Shown here one piece after another: positions 36,129 through 44,829 of a DNA stretch of 64,000 nt. Source of the stretch: Staphylococcus sp. MI 10-1553 (lineage in GTDB: Bacteria; Bacillota; Bacilli; Staphylococcales; Staphylococcaceae); the NCBI RefSeq assembly GCF_010365305.1, contig NZ_CP048279.1:1-64000 (forward strand), written 5' to 3'. The first letter of the stretch is position 1; each line of letters starts with the position of its first letter. The position numbers were made by a program, and so were the translations under genes. Below the pieces are notes generated by a model. That model saw only the letters and a program-made list of their open reading frames with translations. It made no database searches and was not told the origin of the DNA.

Positions 36129-36989
36129 CTAGCTCATCATGTACTTTTGAAAATCAAAAAGTACATGATGAGCTAGGTTATTTTGTTGCGTATTTCTTCT
36201 CAAATTCAATGGGCTCATATCATTTAACGTTGAATGCATGCTTTTAGAATTGTAAAAAGTAAGGATATATTCCACAATACTAAACATCGCTTCATTCCTC
36301 GTTTGATAGTTCTTATGATGTATCAATTCCTTTTTAATGATACTATGAAAAGATGCTATACATGCGTTGTCGTAACAGTTTCCTTTACGACTCATACTGC
36401 TCTGAATCCCTTTTTCACGTAGTAAATTTTGATATTCTATTGAGGCATATTGACTTCCTTGGTCTGAGTGGTGGATTAACCCCTCTCTAGGTTCTTGAAT
36501 TGTATATGCTTTGTTTAAAGCTGATATCACAAGTGCTTTAGTCATACGAGGTGCCATCGCCCAACCAATGATTCTACGAGAAAACAAATCCATGACAGTT
36601 GCTAAATAGAGCCATCCTTCTTTCGTGTATACATACGTGATGTCAGCTACCCAAACACTGCCAGGTTGCGATACTTTAAACTGTTGGTTCAACAAATTAG
36701 GGTATACAGGAAGATGATGCTTTGAATGGGTCGTTGCCTTGTATTTCTTTTTTGTGATAGACCTTATACCGAGTTCCTTCATCAATCTACTGACAGTTCT
36801 TTGGGTTACAGTATGTCCATGACGTCTTAGTATTTGTGTGATTTTGGGACTTCCATATCGTTTTTGACTTTTAATATAGATTTGATAAATCTGCTTCTTC
36901 AAACCTTCACGCTTCACTATGCGCGCACTTGGCTTGCGATTTTTCCAATCATAATAACCACTTCTCGAAACACCTAGAACTTGGCACAT
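36129..36989 (-). pseudogene. IS3-family transposase OrfB with lost catalytic Glu
   Basis: 286-residue rve integrase-like transposase, normally made as an OrfAB fusion by frameshifting. It shows the HTH_21 domain ([18 protein letters not shown]), first Asp in [11 protein letters not shown] and second Asp in [13 protein letters not shown]. The third catalytic residue, Glu in the usual NCYDNAxxESFxSxxK motif, is Ala here ([13 protein letters not shown]): the codon is GCA (minus strand, 36356-36354) instead of GAA. The frame is otherwise open, but DDE catalysis should fail. Confidence 0.85.
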
Positions 36990-37036
36990 CTTTACGACAC
37001 GAAATTCATGTCGGTGTTCATAGATAAACTTGTATA

Positions 37037-37327
37037 TTACTTCTGGTCTTTGGCAAAGATGTGCATAGCCTTTTTTAAGATTTTATTCTCTTCTTCTAAA
37101 TCTCTTAATCGCTTCTCTAAATCAGCTTCTGTTTGCTTCTTGGACGTCCGTTTACCGCTACCGACAAACCCTTTTTCACCGTCTTTACGGTATATACTCA
37201 GCCATCTTGTTAAGGTTTGAATAGGAATATCTAGATCTCTAGAAACTTCTGAGGCACGTCTCCCTGATTCTACTCATTGAATTGCTTCCATTTTAAAGCT
37301 ATGATCGTATTTTCTTCTCGCCATCAT
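37037..37327 (-). pseudogene. IS3-family OrfA with internal stop
   Basis: The small HTH protein of the IS3 element. It reads MMARRKYDHSFKMEAIQ, then TGA (37276-37274), then continues VESGRRASEVSRDLDIPIQT and a leucine-zipper-like [19 protein letters not shown]. Related proteins carry a sense codon at that position, so this is a nonsense mutation. GGAGT lies upstream of the ATG. Confidence 0.85.
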
Positions 37328-37394
37328 TGATACTCCTATAAATTGATTTCTTTTATTATACATTAAATTCTTATCAATTTACTGTGTCCGTTTC

Positions 37395-37517
37395 TTAGTC
37401 TAGCATCACTCCTACTCGATTGCAGCTAATATTACGCTTGCTTAGCCAATGCGAAAATAGTGCAATAACACATCCACTGACAATGGTGACAGCTAGCTGT
37501 ACAAGGATTTCCTGCAT
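37395..37517 (-). CDS. Fst/PepA1-type I toxin, 3' end altered by IS3
   Basis: A 40-residue peptide reading MQEILVQLAVTIVSGCVIAL then FSHWLSKRNIS. The pattern hydrophobic helix - VSGC - helix - W-L-S-K/R-R-N matches Fst/PepA1 (SprA1-type) pore-forming toxins of type I toxin-antitoxin systems. GAGAGGAAG precedes the ATG (37517). Family members usually end just after R-N-x-x; here the last residues (about CNRVGVMLD) run into the IS3 right end. The antitoxin RNA normally overlaps this 3' side, so it may have been lost. Confidence 0.7.
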   Translation of the reverse strand: MQEILVQLAVTIVSGCVIALFSHWLSKRNISCNRVGVMLD

Positions 37518-37630
37518 AAATTAGACTTCCTCTCAAAGTCGATTTGACGCTTTGAGAGATAAACGACCCTCATCTCATTTCCTCTTTTTTAATCTTTAAA
37601 AAATGTCCAAAAACAAAGAACTCCATACAT

Positions 37631-39461
37631 GGGGCTGGGACGTAATTCCTGCCCTCTTCGCTAAAAAAGCTCTGATTAGATGTAAAAAAACATTTAATCA
37701 GAGCTTTTTTAGATATTATTTAAAAAAATAAAGCACTTCCTGTATAATTATTAATAACGACAAAAATAATAGACAGGGGTGCTTTATATGTATAAAAATT
37801 ATAACATGTTTCAACTTACACTTCCAATAGAAACTGAGATGTCTTTTCCAGAAAATGATATTGTATTTATTATTAACAAACTTGTAGAATCTATCCCCCA
37901 AGAAGCGTTTAATCCATATTATAGCCAAAGAGGTCCTTCATCATACCATCCAAAAATGATGTTAAAAATCATACTTTATAGTTATGCCCATTCTGTTTTT
38001 TCAGGACGAAGAATCGAGCATCTGTTAAAAGATAGTTGCCGAATGATGTGGCTTGCGCAAGGTCAAACGCCAACTTATAGAACCATCAATCGCTTTAGAG
38101 TGAACCCCCATATGATGGAATTTCTACATATTTTATTTGTCGGTTTAAGAGCACAATTATTAGAAGATAAACTCATTACAGAGGACGTCATTTATATTGA
38201 TGGCACAAAAATAGAAGTAAATGCGAATCAATACACATTCCAGTGGCTAGCTAATACGAAGCGTTTGAGTCAGTCTGTCATTGAAAAATCAACGTCATTA
38301 TATGAGCAACTCGTTTCTGAAGAGATTATTCCTGAAATCAAGCGTGAATCTGGGCATGAATTAACAAGTGAAGAACTGAATCAAATAGAGACGCATTTTA
38401 GAACATAAAAATGATGCGCTTAATTCTGAAATTGAAACGACTCAAGATGTAGAGACAAGAAAAACCCTTAGAAAAGAAAGAAGTAAGGTGAGACAAAGTA
38501 AGAAAGCCATCCAAGATTTTAAAAACCGAAAAATCAAATATGACAAGCAAATGGAAATTTATGGTGACAGAAAAAGTTATTCAAAGATCGACCACGATGC
38601 GACCTTCATGAGAATGAAAGATGATCATATGAGAAACGGCCAATTGAAACCGGGTTATAACCTACAAATCGCAACCCATAATCAATTCGTTTTAGCTTTT
38701 GGTGTTTATAGTCATCCAGGTGACATAAGAACACTTGAACCACTTTTAAAATCCATCCACAATTTATATGGTGACATTCCAGAGTATATTGTGGCAGATG
38801 CGGGTTACGGAAGTGAATACAACTATACCATGATACTCGATGAATTTGAGAAAACACCTTTAATCACTTATAGTATGTATCTCAAAGAGAAGCAGCGCAA
38901 ATATAAAAACAATCCATTTATTACTGCTAACTGGGAATACCGTGAGATAGATGATTACTATATATGTCCTAACAAAAAGGAATTACATTTCCAAAGTTAC
39001 AGAAAGAAAAGAGATGGATACGGTATTCAAAGAGATTTTAAATTATATGCATGTGAAGCGTGTGTGGGCTGTCCATTACGAAGTCAATGTATGAAGCAAA
39101 GTACGAACCCCAACACAAATAAACGCTTATTTAAAAATTTAACTTGGGACTATTTTAAAGCCTTCACAAATCAACAGCTTTCAGATCCAAAGACGAAACA
39201 CATTTATCAAAAGAGAAAGATAGATGTTGAATCAACTTTTGGAAATCTGAAGGCTAATTTGGGTTTCCAAAGATTATCGGTTCGCACAAAATCAAAGGTT
39301 GAGTGTGAACTTGGCATCGCACTCATGGCAGTAAATATACGAAAACTAGCTAAAATAAGTGCTCGTTTTCGTTCGTTAATAAGAAAAAAGCCGTCAAATT
39401 CTAAAAAAATGAATTTTGACGTCTTTTTCTTAAAGGAGCTGAAGGTCTATGTCCCAGCCCC
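37631..39461 (+). mobile_element. IS1182-type insertion sequence, copy 2
   Basis: Same structure as the copy at 25271: ends GGGGCTGGGACGTA / TATGTCCCAGCCCC, left hairpin at 37663-37710, right hairpin at 39391-39422. The flanks read ACAT before the left end and ATGT after the right end, so the target may have been a CATG palindrome. Only scattered base differences separate the two copies, which could recombine. Confidence 0.88.
37788..38408 (+). pseudogene. IS1182-type transposase, N-terminal part (copy 2)
   Basis: Matches the copy 1 part except for a few residues (for example NQ to SQ near residue 42, Asn to His near residue 62, AEG to AQG near 85 and EANAN to EVNAN near 145). It ends at the same TTTT-associated stop after IETHFRT. 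Start ATG at 37788 after AGGGGTG. Confidence 0.85.
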
Positions 39462-39486
39462 ATGTGTAAAAATGATTTATTTGTAA
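38488..39486 (+). pseudogene. IS1182-type transposase, C-terminal part (copy 2)
   Basis: Carries VADAGYGSEYNY and RKIDVESTFGNLKANLGFQ as in copy 1. It differs near the C terminus, where the codons form the right-end hairpin, and takes its stop codon from DNA outside the element (after VYVPAPCVKMIYL). Confidence 0.85.
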
Positions 39487-39576
39487 TTCATACAGAAATT
39501 AATCCATTTCACTGGAATTCTCTAAACATACATGATAACGGTACAATTTGATTTGTAACATAATAGACATGAATGA

Positions 39577-40803
39577 TTAATGTGTATTTGAAACTGTATT
39601 TTGAAACAAATACTTAGATATTATAAAGCCTGAAATGCTTAAAAGGATAAATAAGATTATGCCCATAATTTGTGAGGGTAAGATGATTCCTATTAATATT
39701 GACAATCTGCCAATGAGTTCTGCCCCGGTAATTGAGAGCGATCTAAAAGCATTGTAAGCACCTCTTTTATTTGAGGGAATCAAATTAAGAATTTGGGCAT
39801 TATAAGAAGGAGCGTATATTATTTCACCTATAGTTGCAATGATTATAAATAATAACAACACCCACCATATATTAGAAAAGATATTAATAGCGTAACCAAT
39901 ACTGTATAAAAAAATACCTGCTAAGAAAACTAATTTTTCATTATATTTTTCTAAATATTTTCCTAATATTAATGTTAATAATACCACAACAATAGCATTT
40001 GTGAATTGCAAAATTGAAAATAAAGTGACACCATTCAATCTATAAGAAAATATATTTATAGGATTAAATTCATTATTGAGCCGTATTGCGACGAAACTAC
40101 TCATTATTATTTCGGCTGAGAATATAAACATCATACCTATTGTTACATAGACAAATTTTTTATCTTTACATACTTCTAAATAAGAATTTAAAAGCTCAAA
40201 AAAAGGGTTGATTTTGTTTGTTTTTTTTATAGAAACTTTTATATCCCTTACAAAAAAAAGATAAGTACAGGTTAGAATTAAAGAGCAAATAGTTGCTAAC
40301 AAAAATAGTGTGCTTTTATGGTTTGAATATAAAGCACCTCCTATTAAGAAACCTACTGACATAGTTAGGTTTGTTAACCAATAATTTAAACGGTAAGTCA
40401 ATTTTCTAGACTCATTTGTCACTGAATCTTGCATTAGAACTTCTAGGGATGGTCTTCGAAAAGATCCAGAAGCCATTAATAATATATAAAATACACAAAA
40501 CAAAACATTATAAGAGAGAAATAAAAAAATAGTCAAAAATACAAAGATAATAAATTCACTGAATGATGACAATATCAATAATTTCTTTCTGGGGAGTTTA
40601 TCAATAATATAACCGGAATATATGTTTATAAAAAAGCTTAAAATTATTGAGAAAGACAAAAAAATGGATGCAAATGAATTTGAAAACATGTCGGATAAGT
40701 ATAGAGCAATGAAAGGGAATATAGCACTTGTAATTAATCTGTTTAAATTACTACCAACTAATATTACTTTAATATTCATTGGTAAATTGTTGATTTCATT
40801 CAT
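39577..40803 (-). CDS. MFS transporter, likely exporter of the cluster product
   Basis: A 408-residue major facilitator protein with 12 predicted membrane helices and the loop motif GYIIDKLPRKKLL between helices 2 and 3 (similar to the GxxxDRxGRR signature). AGGTGAT precedes the ATG at 40803. It is divergent from the precursor gene and shares the 113-base promoter region with it, so export or self-protection is a reasonable inference. The substrate is unknown. Codon use is very A/T-rich like the rest of the cluster. Confidence 0.88.
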   Translation of the reverse strand: MNEINNLPMNIKVILVGSNLNRLITSAIFPFIALYLSDMFSNSFASIFLSFSIILSFFINIYSGYIIDKLPRKKLLILSSFSEFIIFVFLTIFLFLSYNVLFCVFYILLMASGSFRRPSLEVLMQDSVTNESRKLTYRLNYWLTNLTMSVGFLIGGALYSNHKSTLFLLATICSLILTCTYLFFVRDIKVSIKKTNKINPFFELLNSYLEVCKDKKFVYVTIGMMFIFSAEIIMSSFVAIRLNNEFNPINIFSYRLNGVTLFSILQFTNAIVVVLLTLILGKYLEKYNEKLVFLAGIFLYSIGYAINIFSNIWWVLLLFIIIATIGEIIYAPSYNAQILNLIPSNKRGAYNAFRSLSITGAELIGRLSILIGIILPSQIMGIILFILLSISGFIISKYLFQNTVSNTH

Positions 40804-40853
40804 AATATCACCTATATCTTTTTTTTGTTAATTATACAGAAAATTATCAATAC

Positions 40854-40883
40854 TTGAAATATTTATGTGTCTTATTGTATTAT
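40854..40883 (+). promoter_or_regulatory. Promoter of the precursor peptide gene
   Basis: TTGAAA at 40854-40859 and TATTAT at 40878-40883 are separated by 18 bases, a good sigma-A promoter. The expected transcript start near 40890 leaves a short leader with AGGAGGTG at 40903-40910, six bases before the ATG. Confidence 0.65.
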
Positions 40884-40916
40884 TACTTATATATTGACAT
40901 ATAGGAGGTGAAATTT

Positions 40917-40994
40917 ATGAAAAAGACATATAAAGCACCAAAAGTGAAAAAAGGTAGCGCTAAAGCTAACGCAGCGGCTAACGTAGCAGTTTAG
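40917..40994 (+). CDS. Candidate RiPP precursor peptide (25 aa)
   Basis: A 25-residue peptide with a near-ideal ribosome binding site. It begins MKKTYKAPKVKKGSAK and ends NAAANVAV. Residues 5-13 read YKAPKVKKG, close to the YxxPxLxxxG leader motif that lasso-peptide PqqD-like recognition proteins bind (Val for Leu, Gly one position early). The rest is Ala/Asn-rich with a single Ser at 14 and no Cys. It lies first in a cluster encoding a PqqD-like protein, a membrane protease and peptide-kinase-like enzymes. A hairpin follows its stop. The precursor role is inference; the gene itself is well supported. Confidence 0.75.
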   Translation: MKKTYKAPKVKKGSAKANAAANVAV

Positions 40995-40999
40995 TAATG

Positions 41000-41040
41000 T
41001 AATGAATGAAGGCAAATATTTATTTGACCTTCATTCATTA
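41000..41040 (+). terminator. Attenuator-like hairpin between precursor and modification genes
   Basis: TAATGAATGAAGG (41000-41012) pairs perfectly with CCTTCATTCATTA (41028-41040), with CAAATA / TATTTG extending the stem past one bulged A. It is followed by TTAATATTTTC, a weak T tract, so partial read-through is likely. This fits high expression of a precursor and lower expression of the enzymes. Confidence 0.7.
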
Positions 41041-41072
41041 TTAATATTTTCATTATTCAGAGGTTTCTAAAA

Positions 41073-41708
41073 ATGTTGTTTTTATTATTGTATATATCTG
41101 TATTTATAATATCTACTTTTGTGGTTAAAGTAGCACATAAATACATCAGAGGAGGAATGATTGCAAGGGTAATACGGATTATTATAATTAATTTACCTTT
41201 CCTCTCTATATTTATGTTTACAAACCTACCATCCATAGAACTAAAAGTAAGTTTGGATTTTTTAACACTATCTATAATAGCAGCAATTATAATGATAATT
41301 TTTGAAATACCCAAAATATATTATTCTAATAAAAAAATTATGTTAAAACTATCTTATGATGTAAAGTTAAAAAACTTATTTTCGAGATTTTCGGAGGTAA
41401 CACTAGTACCTATTACTGAAGAATTATTTTATAGAGGGGTACTGAGTTTTTCTTTATTAAATGTAAAGGCCCAATTATTAATGATTGTTAGTGTCATATT
41501 ATTTAATATTGCCCACTTTGTTGGAAGAGGTGTAAAAAATCCAATATACTATCTAAAGTTAACGCTTTTTTCCATAATAGCTATTTTTATATATTTAAAA
41601 ACTAAAAACATAATATATCCTGTAATTTTTCATATATTATATAACATTCCTTATTTCATAACAGAAATGAGAATATACTTATATAAAAGGAGATTTCAAA
41701 ATGAATAG
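41073..41708 (+). CDS. CPBP-family intramembrane protease
   Basis: A 211-residue membrane protein of the CPBP (Abi/CAAX-processing) family. It has the motif TEELFYRGVLSF (EExxxR) near residue 115 and later FNIAHFVG and FHILYNIPYF with the metal-binding His residues, within about 6 membrane helices. Such proteases often sit in bacteriocin and RiPP loci as leader peptidases or immunity proteins. It follows the precursor hairpin and overlaps the next gene by eight bases. The start has no strong ribosome binding site (AGAGG about 11 bases upstream). Confidence 0.85.
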   Translation: MLFLLLYISVFIISTFVVKVAHKYIRGGMIARVIRIIIINLPFLSIFMFTNLPSIELKVSLDFLTLSIIAAIIMIIFEIPKIYYSNKKIMLKLSYDVKLKNLFSRFSEVTLVPITEELFYRGVLSFSLLNVKAQLLMIVSVILFNIAHFVGRGVKNPIYYLKLTLFSIIAIFIYLKTKNIIYPVIFHILYNIPYFITEMRIYLYKRRFQNE

Positions 41709-42525
41709 CGATTTATTAGTTAAAGAAACCAAAGAGTTTTTTGAATGTTATAATGACATTGAATTTTTGAATAATGAAAATGTATCAACAGTTTTTATCT
41801 CAGGATCTTTGTTAGAAGGTTTTGGAAATGAAAACTCCGATATCGATATATTTGTCATATTGAAGAATTCTCATTTTTTGAAAGAATTTATAAATAGAGT
41901 TAAAAAGAATGAGCTAATAAATATAATCGAGCGAAGAAATAAAACAATAATAACAGCTACATATGAAGAAAGAAATTTCGACATTGAAATTCTTGAATCA
42001 GGTTATATTACGGAATATATTCAGCAAGTTAATGTACTAAATGCATACGCAGCTGATGAAAGATATGATTTACTTCACAGAATGAAATATGGAAAAGTTA
42101 TTTACAACGAGGAAAACTTTTATAAAATCTTTGAGAGTATAAACCAAAACAAATTTAGAAGGATACATACGCAAACTCTTAACACCTATTATGCGGTGAA
42201 AATGCATGATATTCATGGTGCATTTAAAGAGAAAGAATTTGTCACAGGTTATTTTATGGGGATTGATTTATTGAATTTGTGTATAGATGCTTATTTATCG
42301 ATTAGGGGAGAAACTAACCCTAGTAGTAAGTGGAGGTTAAAAAAAATAAATAGATATGATATGAATAAGAAGCATAATGATTTAGATATAAAAGACTTCA
42401 TATATGATGTATATAAAGGTTTAGATTTAAGAAACGACTTAATTATGAAAAAAAAATTAAAAAATGTTATTACTCTTTGTCAAAAAATCAATACTGAAAT
42501 AGAGGTGCATAACTATGATTTATAG
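41701..42525 (+). CDS. Nucleotidyltransferase (pol-beta superfamily)
   Basis: A 274-residue protein with the nucleotidyltransferase signature GSLLEGFGNENSDIDIFV (GS, then DxD) near residue 34-51 and a helical C-terminal half. Antibiotic-type nucleotidyltransferases share this fold. In some lasso-peptide clusters (for example pseudomycoidin) a nucleotidyltransferase-like enzyme modifies a phosphate placed by an HPr-kinase-like enzyme; an HPr-kinase-like gene is present here at 48044. AAAGGAG precedes the ATG. It overlaps both neighbours. Confidence 0.85.
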   Translation: MNSDLLVKETKEFFECYNDIEFLNNENVSTVFISGSLLEGFGNENSDIDIFVILKNSHFLKEFINRVKKNELINIIERRNKTIITATYEERNFDIEILESGYITEYIQQVNVLNAYAADERYDLLHRMKYGKVIYNEENFYKIFESINQNKFRRIHTQTLNTYYAVKMHDIHGAFKEKEFVTGYFMGIDLLNLCIDAYLSIRGETNPSSKWRLKKINRYDMNKKHNDLDIKDFIYDVYKGLDLRNDLIMKKKLKNVITLCQKINTEIEVHNYDL

Positions 42526-42775
42526 TAAAAATCCGTTTACAACTTTAAAAAAATTTGAAGATGATTATGTTCTTGTATATGAAGGAGAAGTATATTTTTT
42601 AGAAGGCATAGGTATAGAATTTTGGAAAAAAATGGATGGTCAAAAAAATAAAAAGGAAATATATCAAGAAATTTGTTCGGAATTTGATGTTGATGAAAAA
42701 AAGGTAGAAAAAGATGGTGAAAAATTTTTAAAAAAAATGCTTAAATACGATTTGATAGAATTGAGTGAAGAATGA
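42515..42775 (+). CDS. PqqD-like RiPP recognition protein
   Basis: A stand-alone 86-residue PqqD-family protein. The pattern LKKFEDDYVLVYEGEVYFLE followed by FWKKMDGQKNKKEIYQEIC and a closing helix to YDLIELSEE is typical: beta strands, then a winged-helix with the DG turn. In RiPP systems this domain binds the leader peptide. It overlaps the genes on both sides by about 11 bases. It is the strongest family-level evidence that the cluster makes a modified peptide. Confidence 0.88.
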   Translation: MIYSKNPFTTLKKFEDDYVLVYEGEVYFLEGIGIEFWKKMDGQKNKKEIYQEICSEFDVDEKKVEKDGEKFLKKMLKYDLIELSEE

Positions 42776-43739
42776 GATGATTAAGGGGTTTGTTTTGGAT
42801 ATAGATGATACCATTATACGCAATGGTATTGTTGACACTAAACTTATTAATTTGATGAATCTATATAAAAGTAAAGGTCATAGAATAATTATAGCTACAG
42901 GAAGGTCCTTAAATGAATCAAAAGATATTATAAGCTTGTTCAAAGAAGTGGATGCAGCTATTGTTTTACAAGGTGCTCAAACATATGCAGGAAATAAATT
43001 GTTGTATCATGACCCTATAGATAAGGGGATATGTTTAGATATTTTGAGTTATTGCCAAAAAAAGAATCTGGCTACTGAAATATACTATAAAAATACAAAA
43101 ATATCTTTAAAAAAAGAATACGAGGTGATTACAGAAGATATTTACAATATAAAAATACATTTTTATAAAATTAAAAAAATAAAAAAAGAATTTATTAGAT
43201 TGTTTGGGAATAACCAAAATATAATGATGAGGACGCATAATGATAATATTGTAATACATAGCATTAATACAGATAAAGGAAAGGCATTAAGTAAATTCTG
43301 TAAATATATTAATGAGAAAAGTGTAGATTTCATTGGTATAGGGAACTTTCCAAGTGATTCTACAATATTTGATGAAACTCTATTAAATATTGTTCTTAAT
43401 AAATCTTATGAGAAAAATGATATGGGAATTTTGCAATACTATACAGTTTCAAAAACAGTAGACATATTAAAAGAAATAGTAGAAAAAGCTGAAATTTTTA
43501 AAATAAATTACATTAAGAATCAAAAAGTTAGTATAAGAAAATTTAAAGATGAATTTTACGTAATTAATGGAGGTGAAATAAAAAAAGTTGAAGAACTAGA
43601 TTATATATTATATAAAAATTATATTGATTCAAATAGTCATTGGGACACAGTGAAAATTCTTTTGAACTTTTATAATTTTTCTGAAATATCAGAAAGCTTA
43701 AAAAAATTAGAAAAAATTGAATGTATATTGGAGGAATAA
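42765..43739 (+). CDS. HAD (Cof-type) phosphatase with C-terminal PqqD-like domain
   Basis: 324 residues. Residues about 9-220 are a Cof-type HAD hydrolase: nucleophile motif VLDIDDTI near residue 10-17, ATGRS near 47, and IGIGNFPSD in place of the usual GDxxND. Residues about 252-322 (starting KVSIRKFKDEFYVING) resemble the stand-alone PqqD-like protein encoded just upstream, in strand pattern and length. This suggests a phosphatase that acts on leader-bound or peptide-linked substrate; the domain call is by eye. The start is GTG 42765 or ATG 42777. It overlaps the PqqD gene and the next gene is 2 bases away. Confidence 0.8.
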   Translation: MKNEMIKGFVLDIDDTIIRNGIVDTKLINLMNLYKSKGHRIIIATGRSLNESKDIISLFKEVDAAIVLQGAQTYAGNKLLYHDPIDKGICLDILSYCQKKNLATEIYYKNTKISLKKEYEVITEDIYNIKIHFYKIKKIKKEFIRLFGNNQNIMMRTHNDNIVIHSINTDKGKALSKFCKYINEKSVDFIGIGNFPSDSTIFDETLLNIVLNKSYEKNDMGILQYYTVSKTVDILKEIVEKAEIFKINYIKNQKVSIRKFKDEFYVINGGEIKKVEELDYILYKNYIDSNSHWDTVKILLNFYNFSEISESLKKLEKIECILEE

Positions 43740-43740
43740 C

Positions 43741-44829
43741 ATGAAGGTCATTAATGTTGGTATTGCTGGAGTAGGAAATTGCGCATCAAGTTTTGTCCAA
43801 TTAATCGAAGGTATTAAATCAGGAAAATTAAATAATCATGAAGGAATTATGTTTGAAAGTATAGGAGGCTATAAATGTGAAAATGTAAATTTTACTTCTG
43901 CATTTGATATAGACACTAACAAAATAAACAAAGATTTATCGGAGGCTATATATCAATCCCCTAATAACTCTGTAAACCACGTAGATGTGTCTAAAATTAA
44001 CACAATTGTAACACCTGGTATTTTAAATAACAGGCTTCCATCTACTGTTCTTGAAAAAATAAATATTAACGAGGAATGTAATGAAGTAACGGTAGATGAT
44101 ATTGCTAAGTCACTTGTAGAATCTAAAACACAAGTACTAATATGTTATCTTCCAACAGGATCAGAAAAAGATGTTAAATCATATGCTCTAGCTGCAGCTA
44201 AAGCAAATACTGCTTTTATTAATTGCACGCCAGAATTAGTGAGTAGAGATACACAAATAAGAGATATATTCATAGAATCTAATATTCCATTATTAGGTGA
44301 TGATATGAGGAGTCATATGGGAGCTACCACTTTGCATACAGCACTTATAGAATTACTTCATAGTAGAGGAATAGAGATTAATAATACTTACCAATTAAAT
44401 TTTGGTGGGAATATGGATTTTTTAAATCTTTCTGATTCGTCCAGAAATAGAAGTAAACAGATTTCTAAAAAGAATGCTTTATTTTCTGCAGGAATAGATG
44501 CAACAAATGTATCTGCAGGACCTAATGGTTACATTGAATACTTAAACGATACAAAGGTATGTTATTTAAGAATTGAAGGGACTTCAATATTAGGGTCTAA
44601 AATCGCAATGGAAACTAAACTTGAAGTAGAAGATAGCCCTAATTCGGCGGGAGTAATTGCTAATGCTGTCAGAATAGCAAAGGTAGCTATTGATAAGAAG
44701 CTTGGTATTAATGAAGTGGAAGAAACATGCGCCTTTTTATTTAAAAGCCCTGTAAAAGGAAAAAAGGAATCAGAATCATTAGATGCTATAAGTAAATTTA
44801 TAGAGAGAGTGGAGGAAAAAGATGAGTAA
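43741..44829 (+). CDS. Myo-inositol-1-phosphate synthase (Ino1-like)
   Basis: Converts glucose-6-phosphate to inositol-1-phosphate with NAD. 362 residues starting MKVINVGIAGVGNCASSF (Rossmann loop), with GDDMRSHMGATTLHTALIEL and YQLNFGGNMDFLNL, matching the actinobacterial/archaeal Ino1 family, and a conserved GPNGYIEYLNDTK. The ATG at 43741 follows TTGGAGGAATAAC. Staphylococci do not normally encode this enzyme, so it should serve this pathway. It overlaps the next gene by eight bases. Confidence 0.9.
   Translation: MKVINVGIAGVGNCASSFVQLIEGIKSGKLNNHEGIMFESIGGYKCENVNFTSAFDIDTNKINKDLSEAIYQSPNNSVNHVDVSKINTIVTPGILNNRLPSTVLEKININEECNEVTVDDIAKSLVESKTQVLICYLPTGSEKDVKSYALAAAKANTAFINCTPELVSRDTQIRDIFIESNIPLLGDDMRSHMGATTLHTALIELLHSRGIEINNTYQLNFGGNMDFLNLSDSSRNRSKQISKKNALFSAGIDATNVSAGPNGYIEYLNDTKVCYLRIEGTSILGSKIAMETKLEVEDSPNSAGVIANAVRIAKVAIDKKLGINEVEETCAFLFKSPVKGKKESESLDAISKFIERVEEKDE

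Larger units (their letters stand above)
36066..37408 (-). mobile_element. IS3-family (IS150-like) element, inactivated
   Basis: Inverted ends AAGAAACCGGACACAG (left, 36079-36094) and CTGTGTCCGTTTCTT (right, 37382-37396) bracket orfA and orfB on the minus strand. The outer limits given (TG...CA) are approximate and no target duplication is clear. Both genes carry disabling changes. It lies immediately after the rlmH attachment site, and its right end overlaps the 3' end of the toxin gene. Confidence 0.8.
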
